The notes under the pieces were generated by a model, which worked only from the letters and a program-made list of their open reading frames with translations, had not been told where the DNA came from and did no database searches. Source: Phaeodactylibacter sp. (GTDB taxonomy: Bacteria > Bacteroidota > Bacteroidia > Chitinophagales > Saprospiraceae). From it: a DNA stretch of 64,000 bases. How positions within the stretch are numbered: the stretch's first letter is position 1; every line of letters begins with the position of its first letter. The position numbers and the translations under genes are program-made. This document shows positions 34,526 through 43,692 of this stretch, piece by piece. The stretch is taken from contig NZ_JALEGS010000030.1 in NCBI RefSeq assembly GCF_022763345.1, positions 1-64,000 on the forward strand, written 5' to 3'.

Positions 34526-36700
34526 ATGTCCCGATTAGTCATCATTTCCAACCGATTGCCTGTAACCATTAAGAAAGAAGCCGGAGACCTGATCTACCAT
34601 CCCAGCGCCGGAGGATTGGCCACCGGCCTGAACTCCCTTGACGAATCCTTTGACAAAATTTGGATTGGCTGGCCGGGCCAGGATATCAAAGACGAATGGG
34701 AACGCGAGACGGTGCGTCAGGACCTCAAAAAAGACGGCCTGTTCCCGGTTTTTCTGACCCAGGAACAAATTGAGCTCTACTACGAAGGCTACAGCAACAA
34801 AACCATCTGGCCGCACTTCCACTATTTTACGCAGTATACCTCTTACCGCGACCACTACTGGGAAGCTTATAAACAGGTCAACCGGCAGTTTGCCGATGAG
34901 GTCATTCCGCTCATCAAAGAAGGCGACCTGGTCTGGGTGCACGACTACCAGCTCATGCTCCTGCCAGCCATGATACGAGAGGCATACCCTGATGTGTCTA
35001 TTGGGTTTTTCCTGCACATTCCCTTCCCATCCTACGAGGTGTTCCGTATCCTACCCTGGCGTAAAGAAATTCTGGAAGGCATTCTGGGAGCAGACCAAAT
35101 CGGTTTCCACACCTTCGGCTACATGCGGCACTTTCTGAGCGCCGTCTATCGGATTTGCGGGTTTGAGCACCACTTTGGCATGTTGACAGTGGGCGACCGC
35201 CTGGTCAACGTCGATATGTTTCCAATGGGCATCGACTATGACAAGTATGCTCATCCTGAACCGGCAAGCGAGGAGTCGGAAACGGCGCAAAAGATCATTC
35301 AGCTTGCTCAAGAGCAAAAGCTCATCATTTCTATCGACCGCCTCGACTACTCTAAAGGCATCCCACAGCGCGTCCGAGCCTATGCTAACTTCCTTGAAAA
35401 GCATCCGGAGTACCGGGGCAAAGTCACCCTGGTGATGATTGTTGTGCCATCCCGGGCCAATGTTTCACAGTATCAGGCACTGAAGCAAAAGATTGACAAC
35501 CTGGTGGGCCGGGTCAACGGTGAATATGGCAATTTCGGTTGGGTGCCCATTCAGTACTTCTATCGCAGCCTTGACTTCGGCGATTTGACAACACTTTATA
35601 AAGTAGCTGATATTGCGCTGATCACGCCCCTGCGCGATGGCATGAACCTGGTGGCCAAGGAATTCATCGCCAGCAAGGAAGCCTCTAAGAAAGGCGTGCT
35701 TATCCTAAGTGAGATGGCTGGTGCGCATAACGAGCTCCACGACAGTATTACCGTCAACCCACAAGACCGTCAGGATATCACCAAAGCCCTGCTTCAGGCT
35801 CTCACAATGGACGAAGCAGAACAAGCTAAGCGTCTGGAAGGCATGCAGGAAAAGCTTAAGCAGCACGATGTACGCAACTGGGCTGCCACTTTCATTAATG
35901 AACAAAAAAAACTGATGGAGTCGCAAAAAGAAAATATTGTGAAACGAATAGACCGCGATTTAAGAAAAGAAATTGTCAAAGACTACCATGATGCGGAGAA
36001 CCGGCTGATCATCCTTGATTATGATGGTACGCTCATGCCATTCCATAAAGACCCGCAGGCTGTGGTACCCGGAGAAGAGGTCATCAACCTGCTCAAGGCG
36101 CTTTCCAGCCACCCGGGCACCAAGCTGGTTGTCAACAGCGGCAGGGACCGGACTACCCTGGAAAACTGGCTGGGCCACCTGGGGCTTGATATGGCTGCCG
36201 AGCATGGCGTGTGGATGAAACGCGATGGCAAATGGCAAAGCAACCCTGGGCTGACCATCAGCTGGAAAGCCAAAATCCGGCAGGTGCTGGAGAATATGGT
36301 TGAGCGTACACCGGGCTCTTTCATTGAAGAAAAAGACTTTTCCATTGCCTGGCACTACCGCCGTATTGACCCCCAGCTGGGTGAAAAGCGGGTGCGCGAA
36401 TTCCGTGACGTCCTCCTATACCTCACAGCCAACGACGATTTGCAGGTGCTTGAAGGCAACAAGGTTGTGGAAATCAAAAACGCAGGTGTCAGCAAAGGCA
36501 AAGCCACAATCAACTGGCTGGAAGAAGGCAAGTGGGACTTCATTATGGCACTGGGCGACGACCATACCGATGAGGATACCTTTAAAGCACTCCCAGACAC
36601 CGCCCACACCATTAAGGTTGGCCTGGATAAGTCTGTAGCCCGCTACAATCTGCTTTCCGTAGAAGATGTGCGCCGGTTCCTGGGCCGCTTTACGGAGTAG
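34526..36700 (+). CDS. otsAB: Bifunctional trehalose-6-phosphate synthase/phosphatase
   Basis: Makes trehalose from UDP-glucose and glucose-6-phosphate and then removes the phosphate; an osmoprotectant and reserve. The GT20 synthase domain (about 1-480) starts [11 protein letters not shown] and has [33 protein letters not shown] and [12 protein letters not shown]. The HAD phosphatase domain (about 490-724) has DYDGT (498-502), [27 protein letters not shown] and [12 protein letters not shown]. Both domains look complete. The fused form, as in plants and several Bacteroidota, replaces separate otsA and otsB. The CysZ-like gene follows after 82 bases. Confidence 0.96.
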   Translation: MSRLVIISNRLPVTIKKEAGDLIYHPSAGGLATGLNSLDESFDKIWIGWPGQDIKDEWERETVRQDLKKDGLFPVFLTQEQIELYYEGYSNKTIWPHFHYFTQYTSYRDHYWEAYKQVNRQFADEVIPLIKEGDLVWVHDYQLMLLPAMIREAYPDVSIGFFLHIPFPSYEVFRILPWRKEILEGILGADQIGFHTFGYMRHFLSAVYRICGFEHHFGMLTVGDRLVNVDMFPMGIDYDKYAHPEPASEESETAQKIIQLAQEQKLIISIDRLDYSKGIPQRVRAYANFLEKHPEYRGKVTLVMIVVPSRANVSQYQALKQKIDNLVGRVNGEYGNFGWVPIQYFYRSLDFGDLTTLYKVADIALITPLRDGMNLVAKEFIASKEASKKGVLILSEMAGAHNELHDSITVNPQDRQDITKALLQALTMDEAEQAKRLEGMQEKLKQHDVRNWAATFINEQKKLMESQKENIVKRIDRDLRKEIVKDYHDAENRLIILDYDGTLMPFHKDPQAVVPGEEVINLLKALSSHPGTKLVVNSGRDRTTLENWLGHLGLDMAAEHGVWMKRDGKWQSNPGLTISWKAKIRQVLENMVERTPGSFIEEKDFSIAWHYRRIDPQLGEKRVREFRDVLLYLTANDDLQVLEGNKVVEIKNAGVSKGKATINWLEEGKWDFIMALGDDHTDEDTFKALPDTAHTIKVGLDKSVARYNLLSVEDVRRFLGRFTE

Positions 36701-36782
36701 CCTTTATCGGAGAACGGCCTGCTTCTGTCCATTATTTTCGGCGGAAGGCGGTGGCTTGTCCAAATTGGGGTGAAAACGAACT

Positions 36783-37526
36783 ATGATTACTGGCTTTATC
36801 CAAGGTTTTACGGCTTACTTCGATGCCATCCGGCTGACTTCCCGGTATAATCTCTGGGGGTACGTGCTTGCACCCGGCCTAATAAGCCTGTTGCTAGGCG
36901 CAGCCATTTTTTACGGCGCCTGGTCGTCCAGCGACGACATTGCACAGTGGCTGATTGATTTTTATCCCTTCGAGTGGGGGAAAGGTGCATTGGAGACCAT
37001 CGTGCAAATATTTGGCGGTGTCTTTGTCCTGGCTATCGGGCTGTTGGTCTTTAAGCACCTGGTCCTCGCCATTTCCTCCCCTTTCATGAGTTTCCTGTCT
37101 GAAAAAATAGAAAAGCACCTGAAGGGGCATCACCAACAGGTCCCTTTTTCGATCAGCAAGGCGCTACGGGACCTGGCACGAGGACTTACCCTGGCGCTTA
37201 GAAATATTGTCCGGGAATTATTCTTCACCCTTCTGCTTTTTCTGCTTGGGATTTTAATTCCGGTGCTTAGCCCTCTAATCGCCTTTGCTGTATTCGGCGT
37301 ACAAGCCTACTATGCCGGCTTCGGCAACCTGGACTTTACACTGGAAAGGCACCGGGATGTCAGAGGTAGCATCGCCTTTGCCCGCGCCAACCGGGGTTTA
37401 TGCATTGGCAATGGCGCTGCTTTTCTGCTGCTCCTTTTTTCCATAGTGGGTTTCCTGTTCGCGCTGCCGCTGGGTACCATTGCCGCAACCAAAGAAGGTG
37501 TCAAAAGGCTCTCATCCGACTACTAG
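36783..37526 (+). CDS. EI24/CysZ-like membrane protein
   Basis: Integral membrane protein (247 aa, about four to six helices) of the EI24 domain family that includes the sulfate channel CysZ. Seen are the start GFIQGFTAYFDAIRLTSRYNLW (split by the fold), the AISSPFMSFLSEKIEKHLKG segment and NLDFTLERHRDVRGSIAFARANRGLCIGNGAA near the end, which are typical of the family. No sulfate-assimilation gene is adjacent, so the transport role is uncertain. Its stop overlaps the convergent CBS gene by four bases. Confidence 0.82.
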   Translation: MITGFIQGFTAYFDAIRLTSRYNLWGYVLAPGLISLLLGAAIFYGAWSSSDDIAQWLIDFYPFEWGKGALETIVQIFGGVFVLAIGLLVFKHLVLAISSPFMSFLSEKIEKHLKGHHQQVPFSISKALRDLARGLTLALRNIVRELFFTLLLFLLGILIPVLSPLIAFAVFGVQAYYAGFGNLDFTLERHRDVRGSIAFARANRGLCIGNGAAFLLLLFSIVGFLFALPLGTIAATKEGVKRLSSDY

Positions 37527-37954
37527 ACCGGCTCCCAGTAGATTTTGTGATTGGGATATTCCTTGTGGAACTCGTACTTCAGCACATCATGGGTGGTAAT
37601 AATACCAACCAGGTCTTTGTCTTCATTGACGATAGGTAAGCCGTGGAACAGATTTTCCAGGAAAACTTCCGCTGCCGCTCCTATTTTATCGTTAGGGCCA
37701 AGCGTCGCTACCTTTGTTGTCATCACTTCTGAGACCTTGACCTGTTTGTATTCGTCCTGGCACCGGCCGAGCCGCACCAGGTCAAAGGAAGTGATGATCC
37801 CGACCAGGGTATGCCCTTCCACCACCGGAATATGGTGGACGTGCTTAAAGAAGAGGATGTCTTTGACGACTTCCAAGGTATCTTGCGGCCGGACCGTTAC
37901 TACCTTTTTAGTCATAATCGAGGAAATGGGCTCGTTCATCATAGCATGAAGCAT
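37523..37954 (-). CDS. CBS-domain pair protein
   Basis: A stand-alone CBS pair (143 aa) that probably senses an adenosyl nucleotide. The two repeats are visible as ISSIMTKKVVTVRPQDTLEVV / IPVVEGHTLVGIITSFDLVR and SEVMTTKVATLGPNDKIGAA / LPIVNEDKDLVGIITTHDVLK. No effector domain is attached. ATG 37954 is used; ATG 37939 is also possible. Partner unknown. Confidence 0.9.
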   Translation of the reverse strand: MLHAMMNEPISSIMTKKVVTVRPQDTLEVVKDILFFKHVHHIPVVEGHTLVGIITSFDLVRLGRCQDEYKQVKVSEVMTTKVATLGPNDKIGAAAEVFLENLFHGLPIVNEDKDLVGIITTHDVLKYEFHKEYPNHKIYWEPV

Positions 37955-38063
37955 TTGGTGTTATCTCATGCTATAAATTACGCATTTATTTTGCATTTCA
38001 AAACAAACACCAAACAAAATCTCACCTACTTGAACAAATACCAGCGAAACGGAAGGCCAGCTT

Positions 38064-38747
38064 CTACTCATCAATGAATTTATACCCCACGCCCCGTACC
38101 GAAAGGAAGTACTCGGGGTTTTTAGGATCTGCTTCAAAATACTTTCGGAAAGACAGGATAAAATTATCGATAGTCCGGGTGGAAGGATACACATCGTAGC
38201 CCCAGACTGACTGCAAGATTTGCTGTCTAGAGACGACCTCGCCCCTGCGGTCAACGAGCAGTTTCAGCAGCATCGCCTCTTTTTTGGTCAGGGTGAAATG
38301 CCCGGGGTTGCCCTTCGCTTCATAAGTAGCAAAGTTTACCCAATTATTACCAAACTCGTATTCTTCCGGTGTATTTTCCGGGCTCTTGCTCGTCCGTTTG
38401 ATCAGGTTATTGACACGCAGGAGCAGCTCCTCCAGGTTAAAAGGCTTTGTCAGGTAATCATCTGCGCCTTTTTTTAGGCCTGAAATCCGGTCCTGAGCGG
38501 TATCCTTGGCGGTAAGGAACATGATTGGCACTTCTCGGTTGGTCAGGCGGACCTGCTCACAAATTTGGAAACCATCCACTTCCGGCAGCATCACATCAAG
38601 GATCAGAAGATCAAAATGCTGCTCTTTAGCGTACTTGAGTGCGTCTTTGCCGTTATCTGCAGCAACGACTTCGTACTCTTCCATTTCAAGATTGAGCTTA
38701 ATGACATCCTGAATGTTCTCTTCGTCCTCAACGAGTAATATGCGCAT
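38064..38747 (-). CDS. OmpR-family response regulator
   Basis: DNA-binding regulator of 227 aa. The receiver domain (1-120) has acidic residues EDEE, phosphoacceptor Asp51 in LLILDVMLPEVDG and the conserved Lys in FLTAKD. The winged-helix output domain (about 130-227) has LTKKEAMLLKLLVDRRGEVVS, QSVWGYD and TIDNFILSFRKYFE with VRGVGYKF. It lies eight bases after the histidine kinase gene and forms a two-component system with it; hemL is the first gene of the run. Confidence 0.95.
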   Translation of the reverse strand: MRILLVEDEENIQDVIKLNLEMEEYEVVAADNGKDALKYAKEQHFDLLILDVMLPEVDGFQICEQVRLTNREVPIMFLTAKDTAQDRISGLKKGADDYLTKPFNLEELLLRVNNLIKRTSKSPENTPEEYEFGNNWVNFATYEAKGNPGHFTLTKKEAMLLKLLVDRRGEVVSRQQILQSVWGYDVYPSTRTIDNFILSFRKYFEADPKNPEYFLSVRGVGYKFIDE

Positions 38748-38755
38748 ATGCTATT

Positions 38756-39814
38756 TTATTGGCTTTGTGTTTTTGACAGTTCTACAGACCGTTGCGCTGC
38801 CTGCTTGTCCAGCCGCTCCGAGGGGAGTTCGATCTTAAAAACCGTACCCTTAGGTTGGTTATCTTCAATGGATATCCGGCCGTCATGAGCGGCGACAATT
38901 TGCTGCACAATGTATAAACCCAAACCTGTACCTTTTGTTTTGCGGGTATCTTCGTTGCCAATCCGGTAGAACTTCCCAAAGACCTGTGGTTTTTCTTTAT
39001 CCGGTATCCCATGCCCCTGATCTGCAAACCGGAGAATCAATGCATCCGGCATTTCTTCCAGGCTCACTTCTATATCGGCGGGCTTAGGTGAATACTTCAC
39101 CGCATTTTCCATCAGGTTGAGCATCACTGAGGTCATGCCAGTGCGGTCGCCCCGGAAAGGGCTGATTGCCGACCGTTTGTCGAAATGGAACCGGGCATCC
39201 GGATATTTGGAGTCCAGCGTTTCTATTAAATCTTCCAGTATCTGCGGCAAGTCCAGTGCTTCTTCGTGAGGCTTGTATGCCGCTTCGAGCTTCGCAGACA
39301 ATAACAAGTCGCTCACCAGGCCGTTGAGGCGCTCCGTTTCCAGCAGTGCACTACGGATGAGCCGCTCGGTCTTTTCCGGTGGCAGGCTGCGGCGCTGAAA
39401 GGTCTCCAGGACCAGGCGGATGGAAGCAATAGGCGACTTCAGCTCATGGGTGATCGACAACAGGAAGTTCCGTTGCTGCCGGGCAGCTTCCATTTCCTTA
39501 TTGTAGGCCCGGTTGATGAGGTACATCCCGATCAGGAGGGTGAGAATAATGACCCCGGCTTCCCCTAAAATCATATATTCCTGCCGGGTGTACTGCTGTT
39601 TGAGCTCAAGATAGGGCGCTGACTGTAAGAAGGCTTCTTCGGACTGAACAGTGCCCTCCGCTACCATGAGCAGGCGCATTTTGTCCCGTTTGGCGGCAAA
39701 GGCATCACTGTTCTTAGTATACAGCAGTACCGACCACCAGGCAAAGGCCATCATCATATAGGCGATGACTACATAAGACAATAAACGCAACCTTACATTT
39801 CGCCGGTTCTCCAT
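38756..39814 (-). CDS. Sensor histidine kinase
   Basis: Membrane kinase of 352 aa with two membrane helices (about 11-32 and 85-102) around a short periplasmic loop, which suggests sensing near the membrane. The dimerisation helix carries the phosphorylated His123 (SITHELKSPIASIRLV). ATPase boxes are N (LNLMENAVKYS), G1 (FADQGHGIPD), F (VFGKFYRIG) and G2 (GTGLGLYIVQQIV). The start codon overlaps the hemL stop (TAATG), so translation is coupled to hemL. The cognate regulator follows. Confidence 0.95.
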   Translation of the reverse strand: MENRRNVRLRLLSYVVIAYMMMAFAWWSVLLYTKNSDAFAAKRDKMRLLMVAEGTVQSEEAFLQSAPYLELKQQYTRQEYMILGEAGVIILTLLIGMYLINRAYNKEMEAARQQRNFLLSITHELKSPIASIRLVLETFQRRSLPPEKTERLIRSALLETERLNGLVSDLLLSAKLEAAYKPHEEALDLPQILEDLIETLDSKYPDARFHFDKRSAISPFRGDRTGMTSVMLNLMENAVKYSPKPADIEVSLEEMPDALILRFADQGHGIPDKEKPQVFGKFYRIGNEDTRKTKGTGLGLYIVQQIVAAHDGRISIEDNQPKGTVFKIELPSERLDKQAAQRSVELSKTQSQ

Positions 39815-41130
39815 TACTTTGAGGTTTTAAAAACCAAATGCAGGCACTCCTCCATGATAGAAGCGGCCTCGTCAAGGTCTTGTTCGGTATGCGCAGCTGA
39901 GACAAACCCAACTTCATATCCACTTGGCCCCAGGTACACGCCTCGCTTGAGCAGCTCCCGGTGCAGGTTTTTGAAATACTCCATACTTCCCGCATCAATC
40001 TGATCTGCCCGTACGACCCGGTCGCGGGTGAAGGCCAGCCAGAAAATAGAGGCAATCTGCTGCACATGCATCGGCAAATCATGCTTCAGCGCAAAAGTCT
40101 GAAGACGGTCTGCCAAACGCTTGGTTTTGGCTTCCAGCCCCTCATAAAAGCCAGGCTCCAGCAGCTGCTTCAGAGCTGCATACCCGGCTGCCATCGCTAC
40201 CGGATTGGCCGATAAAGTACCGGCCTGATAAACGGGCCCATCAGGGGAAATATGGCTCATTACCTCATGACTGCCGCCGTACGCGCCTACCGGCATACCT
40301 CCTCCAATAATTTTACCATACGTGATTATATCTGGCTGAATGCCATAATATCCGGCTGCTCCTTCAAAGCCAACCCGGAATCCAGAGATCACCTCATCAA
40401 AAATGAGCAGTACACCGTATTTATAGCATTTCAGGCGCAGGCATTCCAGAAAAGAAGGGTCCTGAAGCAGCAGCCCGTTATTGGCGGGCACGGGCTCGAC
40501 TATGATACAGGCGATATCGTCGCTATACTTTTGCAGGGTCTCATCCAGTAGTTTCCGGTCATCCAGTGGCAGAACGAGCGTTTCTTCTGCAAATGCCTTA
40601 GGAATGCCCGCAGAAGTGCTTTCTCCAAAGGTAGCCAGGCCCGACCCTGCTTTTACCAGCAGGGAATCAACATGGCCATGGTAGCAGCCCTCGAATTTGA
40701 TGACTTTGCTCTTACCTGTAATGCCCCGTGCCAGCCGCAGGGCAGACATCACGGCCTCTGTACCCGAACTGACAAAGCGGATTTTATCGATGTAGCGGTT
40801 GTTATCGACTATGAGTTTCCCCAGTTCATTGCCCAGGCGGGTCGGTGTACCGAAGGAGGTCCCCTTGGCTACGGTCTCCGTGACCAGGTCGCGTACCTTG
40901 GCATTATTGTGCCCCAGAATAAGTGGCCCCCAGGAGCAGCAAAAGTCGATGTAAGTATGGTCATCCTCGTCGGTAATCCGGCACCCCTGCCCTTCCTTGA
41001 TGAACAAAGGCGGACCATAGACGGACTTAAAAGCACGCACGGGAGAGTTCACTCCACCCGGGAAATAGTTTTTGGCTTCCTCAAATAATGCTGCCGAACG
41101 CGTCCTGTTTTCCAGGGAAATGGTATCCAT
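39814..41130 (-). CDS. hemL: Glutamate-1-semialdehyde 2,1-aminomutase
   Basis: PLP enzyme that forms 5-aminolevulinate in the C5 haem pathway. The 438-aa protein has PGGVNSPVRAF, the GTEAVMSALRLARG phosphate-binding segment, KFEGCYHGHVDSLLVKAGSG, the cofactor-contacting IFDEVISGFRVG and the Schiff-base Lys273 in YGKIIGGGMPVGAYGG. Length and motifs are normal. It leads an operon with a histidine kinase and response regulator, which is an odd partnership for a haem gene. Confidence 0.97.
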   Translation of the reverse strand: MDTISLENRTRSAALFEEAKNYFPGGVNSPVRAFKSVYGPPLFIKEGQGCRITDEDDHTYIDFCCSWGPLILGHNNAKVRDLVTETVAKGTSFGTPTRLGNELGKLIVDNNRYIDKIRFVSSGTEAVMSALRLARGITGKSKVIKFEGCYHGHVDSLLVKAGSGLATFGESTSAGIPKAFAEETLVLPLDDRKLLDETLQKYSDDIACIIVEPVPANNGLLLQDPSFLECLRLKCYKYGVLLIFDEVISGFRVGFEGAAGYYGIQPDIITYGKIIGGGMPVGAYGGSHEVMSHISPDGPVYQAGTLSANPVAMAAGYAALKQLLEPGFYEGLEAKTKRLADRLQTFALKHDLPMHVQQIASIFWLAFTRDRVVRADQIDAGSMEYFKNLHRELLKRGVYLGPSGYEVGFVSAAHTEQDLDEAASIMEECLHLVFKTSK

Positions 41131-41153
41131 GTCGAATTTTTTTCTGATTGTGT

Positions 41154-41161
41154 CAAAGGTA
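41154..41161 (-). promoter_or_regulatory. Putative -7 box of hemL operon
   Basis: Reverse strand TACCTTTG matches TAnnTTTG and lies 23 bases before the hemL ATG. No TTG at the normal -33 distance was found. Confidence 0.4.
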
Positions 41162-41217
41162 ACGAATCTTAGGTAGAGCAGTTGTCAGCCACTGGTAAAC
41201 TCAAACCAAACATTTTA

Positions 41218-42021
41218 ATGGAAGACCAGACCCGCCATTTCTACGATAGCCTTGCCGATGACTACCACCTGATTTTTCAGGACTGGGAAGCTGCCCAGGC
41301 TCGTCAGGCCCGGTTAATTGCAGGCTGGCTGGAGGCTCAGGGTGTTCAGCGTAATGCACCGATCCTCGACTGCGCCTGTGGCATTGGCACACAGGTTTTA
41401 GGCTTGGCTTCATTGGGGTACGACCAGGTCTGGGGTACCGATATCAGCCCTCGTGCCATTCAGCGTGCCGAAACAGAAGCCCGGAAAAAAGGGCTCCACC
41501 TACCTTTCGCTACGGTAGATATCCGGAATTTAGCGAATTGGGCACCGCAGCCTTACCGGGTAATCCTGGCTATTGATAACGTTTTGCCCCATTTCTTAAC
41601 CGCCGCTGACCTCCAATGTGCCCTTAGCCATATCAGAGATTGCCTAGCCCCGGATGGCCTGTTCATCGCTTCCGTGCGCCGCTACGATGAGCTGCGAAGC
41701 GCACGCCCCAAGGCAACTTCAATTGTAAAAAGCGGCAGGAAAGGGCAGCGTGTGTACACTTTCCAGGAATGGAATTGGGAAACCGGCACTAATCGATATA
41801 GATTAGATCATTATACCGTAAAGCAAGACCCTATCGAACGATGGCAAATGAAGAAACGTCAGGCTTTCTACCGGGCATGGTCCCTGACAGAATTAGCCGC
41901 AGCCTACCAAAAAGCCGGTTATAAAAACATAAAGATCTTAAAGGAGACACAAAGTGGGTTTTATCAGCCTGTACTCCTTGCCCAAGGTGGCAGAAAAGCG
42001 GATCGGGAGAAGGGGGATTAA
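41218..42021 (+). CDS. Class I SAM-dependent methyltransferase
   Basis: A 267-aa methyltransferase with motif I ILDCACGIGTQVLGLASLGY, motif II acid in GTDISPRAIQRAE, and post-I LPFATVDIRNLA. The remaining part has ILAIDNVLPHFLTAADLQ and a C-terminal beta region, as in small-molecule methyltransferases related to glycine/sarcosine methyltransferase. ATG 41218 is used; the in-frame TTG 41182 would add 12 residues. The substrate is unknown. It converges on the ArsC-like gene and overlaps it by four bases. Confidence 0.85.
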   Translation: MEDQTRHFYDSLADDYHLIFQDWEAAQARQARLIAGWLEAQGVQRNAPILDCACGIGTQVLGLASLGYDQVWGTDISPRAIQRAETEARKKGLHLPFATVDIRNLANWAPQPYRVILAIDNVLPHFLTAADLQCALSHIRDCLAPDGLFIASVRRYDELRSARPKATSIVKSGRKGQRVYTFQEWNWETGTNRYRLDHYTVKQDPIERWQMKKRQAFYRAWSLTELAAAYQKAGYKNIKILKETQSGFYQPVLLAQGGRKADREKGD

Positions 42022-42452
42022 GCGATCTCGACATTTTCAGCAAGTGCTTTACCCAAAAATTTGAGCATATACCGCTTCACCGTTTCACGGACTTTCAGAA
42101 AAGCCGCTTCCACTTCCTGATCTGAACCCGTTGCTTTCGCGGGGTCCGGAATACTGAAGTGGATTTTTTTGCTAAAATGAATGCCCTCAAGTGTAGCCTC
42201 AGTGGCTTCATCGCAAACCGTGATCAGGTAATCAAAGTGCTGATTGCTGAAGTTATCAATGGATTTGGCAACATGCTCACTCATGTCGATATTATCCTCC
42301 TCCATCACTCGCACGGTATAAGGGTTTAAATGTTGAGCCTTAAGCCCTGCACTGTAAATATCGAGCTTTCCGCCGGAGTAGAACCTTAGGTAGCCCTCCG
42401 CCATTTGGCTGCGGCAGGAATTGCCAGTGCAAAGCACTAATACCCTTTTCAT
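42018..42452 (-). CDS. Low-molecular-weight phosphatase/ArsC-like protein
   Basis: A 144-aa protein of the LMW-PTP/arsenate reductase superfamily. The P-loop Cx5R is C8-TGNSC-R14, and SIPDPAKATGSDQEVEAAF carries the general-acid Asp. Thioredoxin-coupled ArsC uses two further Cys about seven apart; here only Cys80 (TVCDEATEATLEG) is found, so the usual disulphide relay looks incomplete. It could be an arsenate reductase using another thiol or a tyrosine phosphatase. No arsenic transporter or ArsR is adjacent. Confidence 0.85.
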   Translation of the reverse strand: MKRVLVLCTGNSCRSQMAEGYLRFYSGGKLDIYSAGLKAQHLNPYTVRVMEEDNIDMSEHVAKSIDNFSNQHFDYLITVCDEATEATLEGIHFSKKIHFSIPDPAKATGSDQEVEAAFLKVRETVKRYMLKFLGKALAENVEIA

Positions 42453-42472
42453 TGCAGTGTATTTAATGTCTG

Positions 42473-42489
42473 GTTAACACAAAGTTAAC
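42473..42489 (-). promoter_or_regulatory. -7 box with a GTTAAC pair upstream of the ArsC-like gene
   Basis: Reverse-strand TAACTTTG (42487-42480) fits TAnnTTTG, 28 bases before the ATG. Two GTTAAC palindromes (42473-42478 and 42484-42489) are spaced 11 bases start to start and overlap this box, which looks like a dimer operator. No regulator can be named. The rest of the gap to 42720 has no supported gene. Confidence 0.4.
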
Positions 42490-42720
42490 ACTAAATGCGG
42501 ACAATGGAAACCCCAAAAACAAAAATGCAAAGTCACAATGGGTTGACCGAACTTCCGGTCAGGGAAAAATTCCGGAAAACATACGGGCGAGTTTCAATCT
42601 GTCTCCTCCTTTGCGGATTGAGCAAATGGGATTCTCAGCAACGCTTATACGATAGCAATTTAACCAATTTAAAGCTTCTGCTGAAAAAATAGTAGGTATT
42701 CCTTCAGAACCCCGTCAACC

Positions 42721-43593
42721 TCAGAAGGTTGGGCAACCTATACCGCGTCCGCTCTGTACCCCTCGGTTGTGTCCACCGATCCGGAAAGCAAGGGATACAC
42801 CACCTACGTAATACCAGTCGTTGTACTGACCACCACGCCGGTAGCTGGTGTCAGCGGTAGGATCTTCCACGGTTGGGCGGCTGAGGCGGGCGGCTAGTTC
42901 CCCGTTGCCCTCCAGTACATCGAAGTAGTTGACTTCTGTATTGCTAACATCGTCCAGATAGTCAGTGAAGAGCATGCGGCCACCAAACTCCAGCCCCAAC
43001 GTGAGCTGATCGCTCAGCAGGACCTTAACGCCAACGCCCATTGGCACCGCGAATTGGGTAAGGCGATAGGGGTCTTCATAATTGGGCAACCCCTGCCCCT
43101 CTGTGCCTAATGGCTGTAATTCGATATAGTCTCCATCAAAGGGGGCTTCCGGATTGAAACGGAAAACAGCTATACCGCCAAACAGGTAAGGGACAAGGCC
43201 GCGGTTCCTGGCCGCACCAATTTTGAAAAGGTTCAGCTCGCCGACCATTGAAAACTCTGTAATCCGGCTTCTGAAGGCTAAGCCGCGGTCTTCCCGTCCA
43301 TGCCGGGCATCATCGCCTTCTACAGAACCTCCGTTGATCCCTAACCGCAATGCAGCGGCACGCCCCAGTTCAAACCGGGCAAATACGCCGAATGCGGGCC
43401 GCACCTCTCCCAGGTAAACGCCGAATTCCTTTGGAGAAAGGTCGCCGCTGTAAAGGGAAACGCCTCCCATGACCCCAAGGTGCGTTTGCGCCTGAAGGCC
43501 CTGGGCAACAAAACCAAGGAGTCCGGTCAGTAAAATAGACAGGGAAAGGGGTTGGATAAAGTGGATAAGCTTGCGTGTCATAATGCTGTTCAT
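42721..43593 (-). CDS. DUF6089 outer-membrane beta-barrel protein, copy 1
   Basis: Outer-membrane protein of 290 aa from ATG 43593 (the frame extends to 43668 without a plausible start). Signal peptide ends about GLQAQ. The barrel has alternating strands and the DUF6089 segments GVSLYSGDLSP, VRPAFGVFARFEL, GLAFRSRITEFSMVGELNLF, PYLFGGIAVFRFNPEAP and LGLEFGGRMLFTDYLDDVS. Function is not established; the family is often found around gliding/T9SS genes in Bacteroidota. A paralogue lies immediately upstream (99-base gap). Confidence 0.85.
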   Translation of the reverse strand: MNSIMTRKLIHFIQPLSLSILLTGLLGFVAQGLQAQTHLGVMGGVSLYSGDLSPKEFGVYLGEVRPAFGVFARFELGRAAALRLGINGGSVEGDDARHGREDRGLAFRSRITEFSMVGELNLFKIGAARNRGLVPYLFGGIAVFRFNPEAPFDGDYIELQPLGTEGQGLPNYEDPYRLTQFAVPMGVGVKVLLSDQLTLGLEFGGRMLFTDYLDDVSNTEVNYFDVLEGNGELAARLSRPTVEDPTADTSYRRGGQYNDWYYVGGVSLAFRIGGHNRGVQSGRGIGCPTF

Positions 43594-43692
43594 TGGGATT
43601 GAATGATCAATTAGGGTATTAGTCTGAAGGATAGACGCTTCGAGATTAAGAAACGCTTTCCAATCCAAAATAATTATTAGTACAGGGATTTA

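Noticed and set aside
42495..42692. Forward frame of 65 codons between the ArsC-like and DUF6089 genes
   Set aside because: Composition is not protein-like, no domain or promoter, and the region includes upstream signals of the ArsC-like gene.
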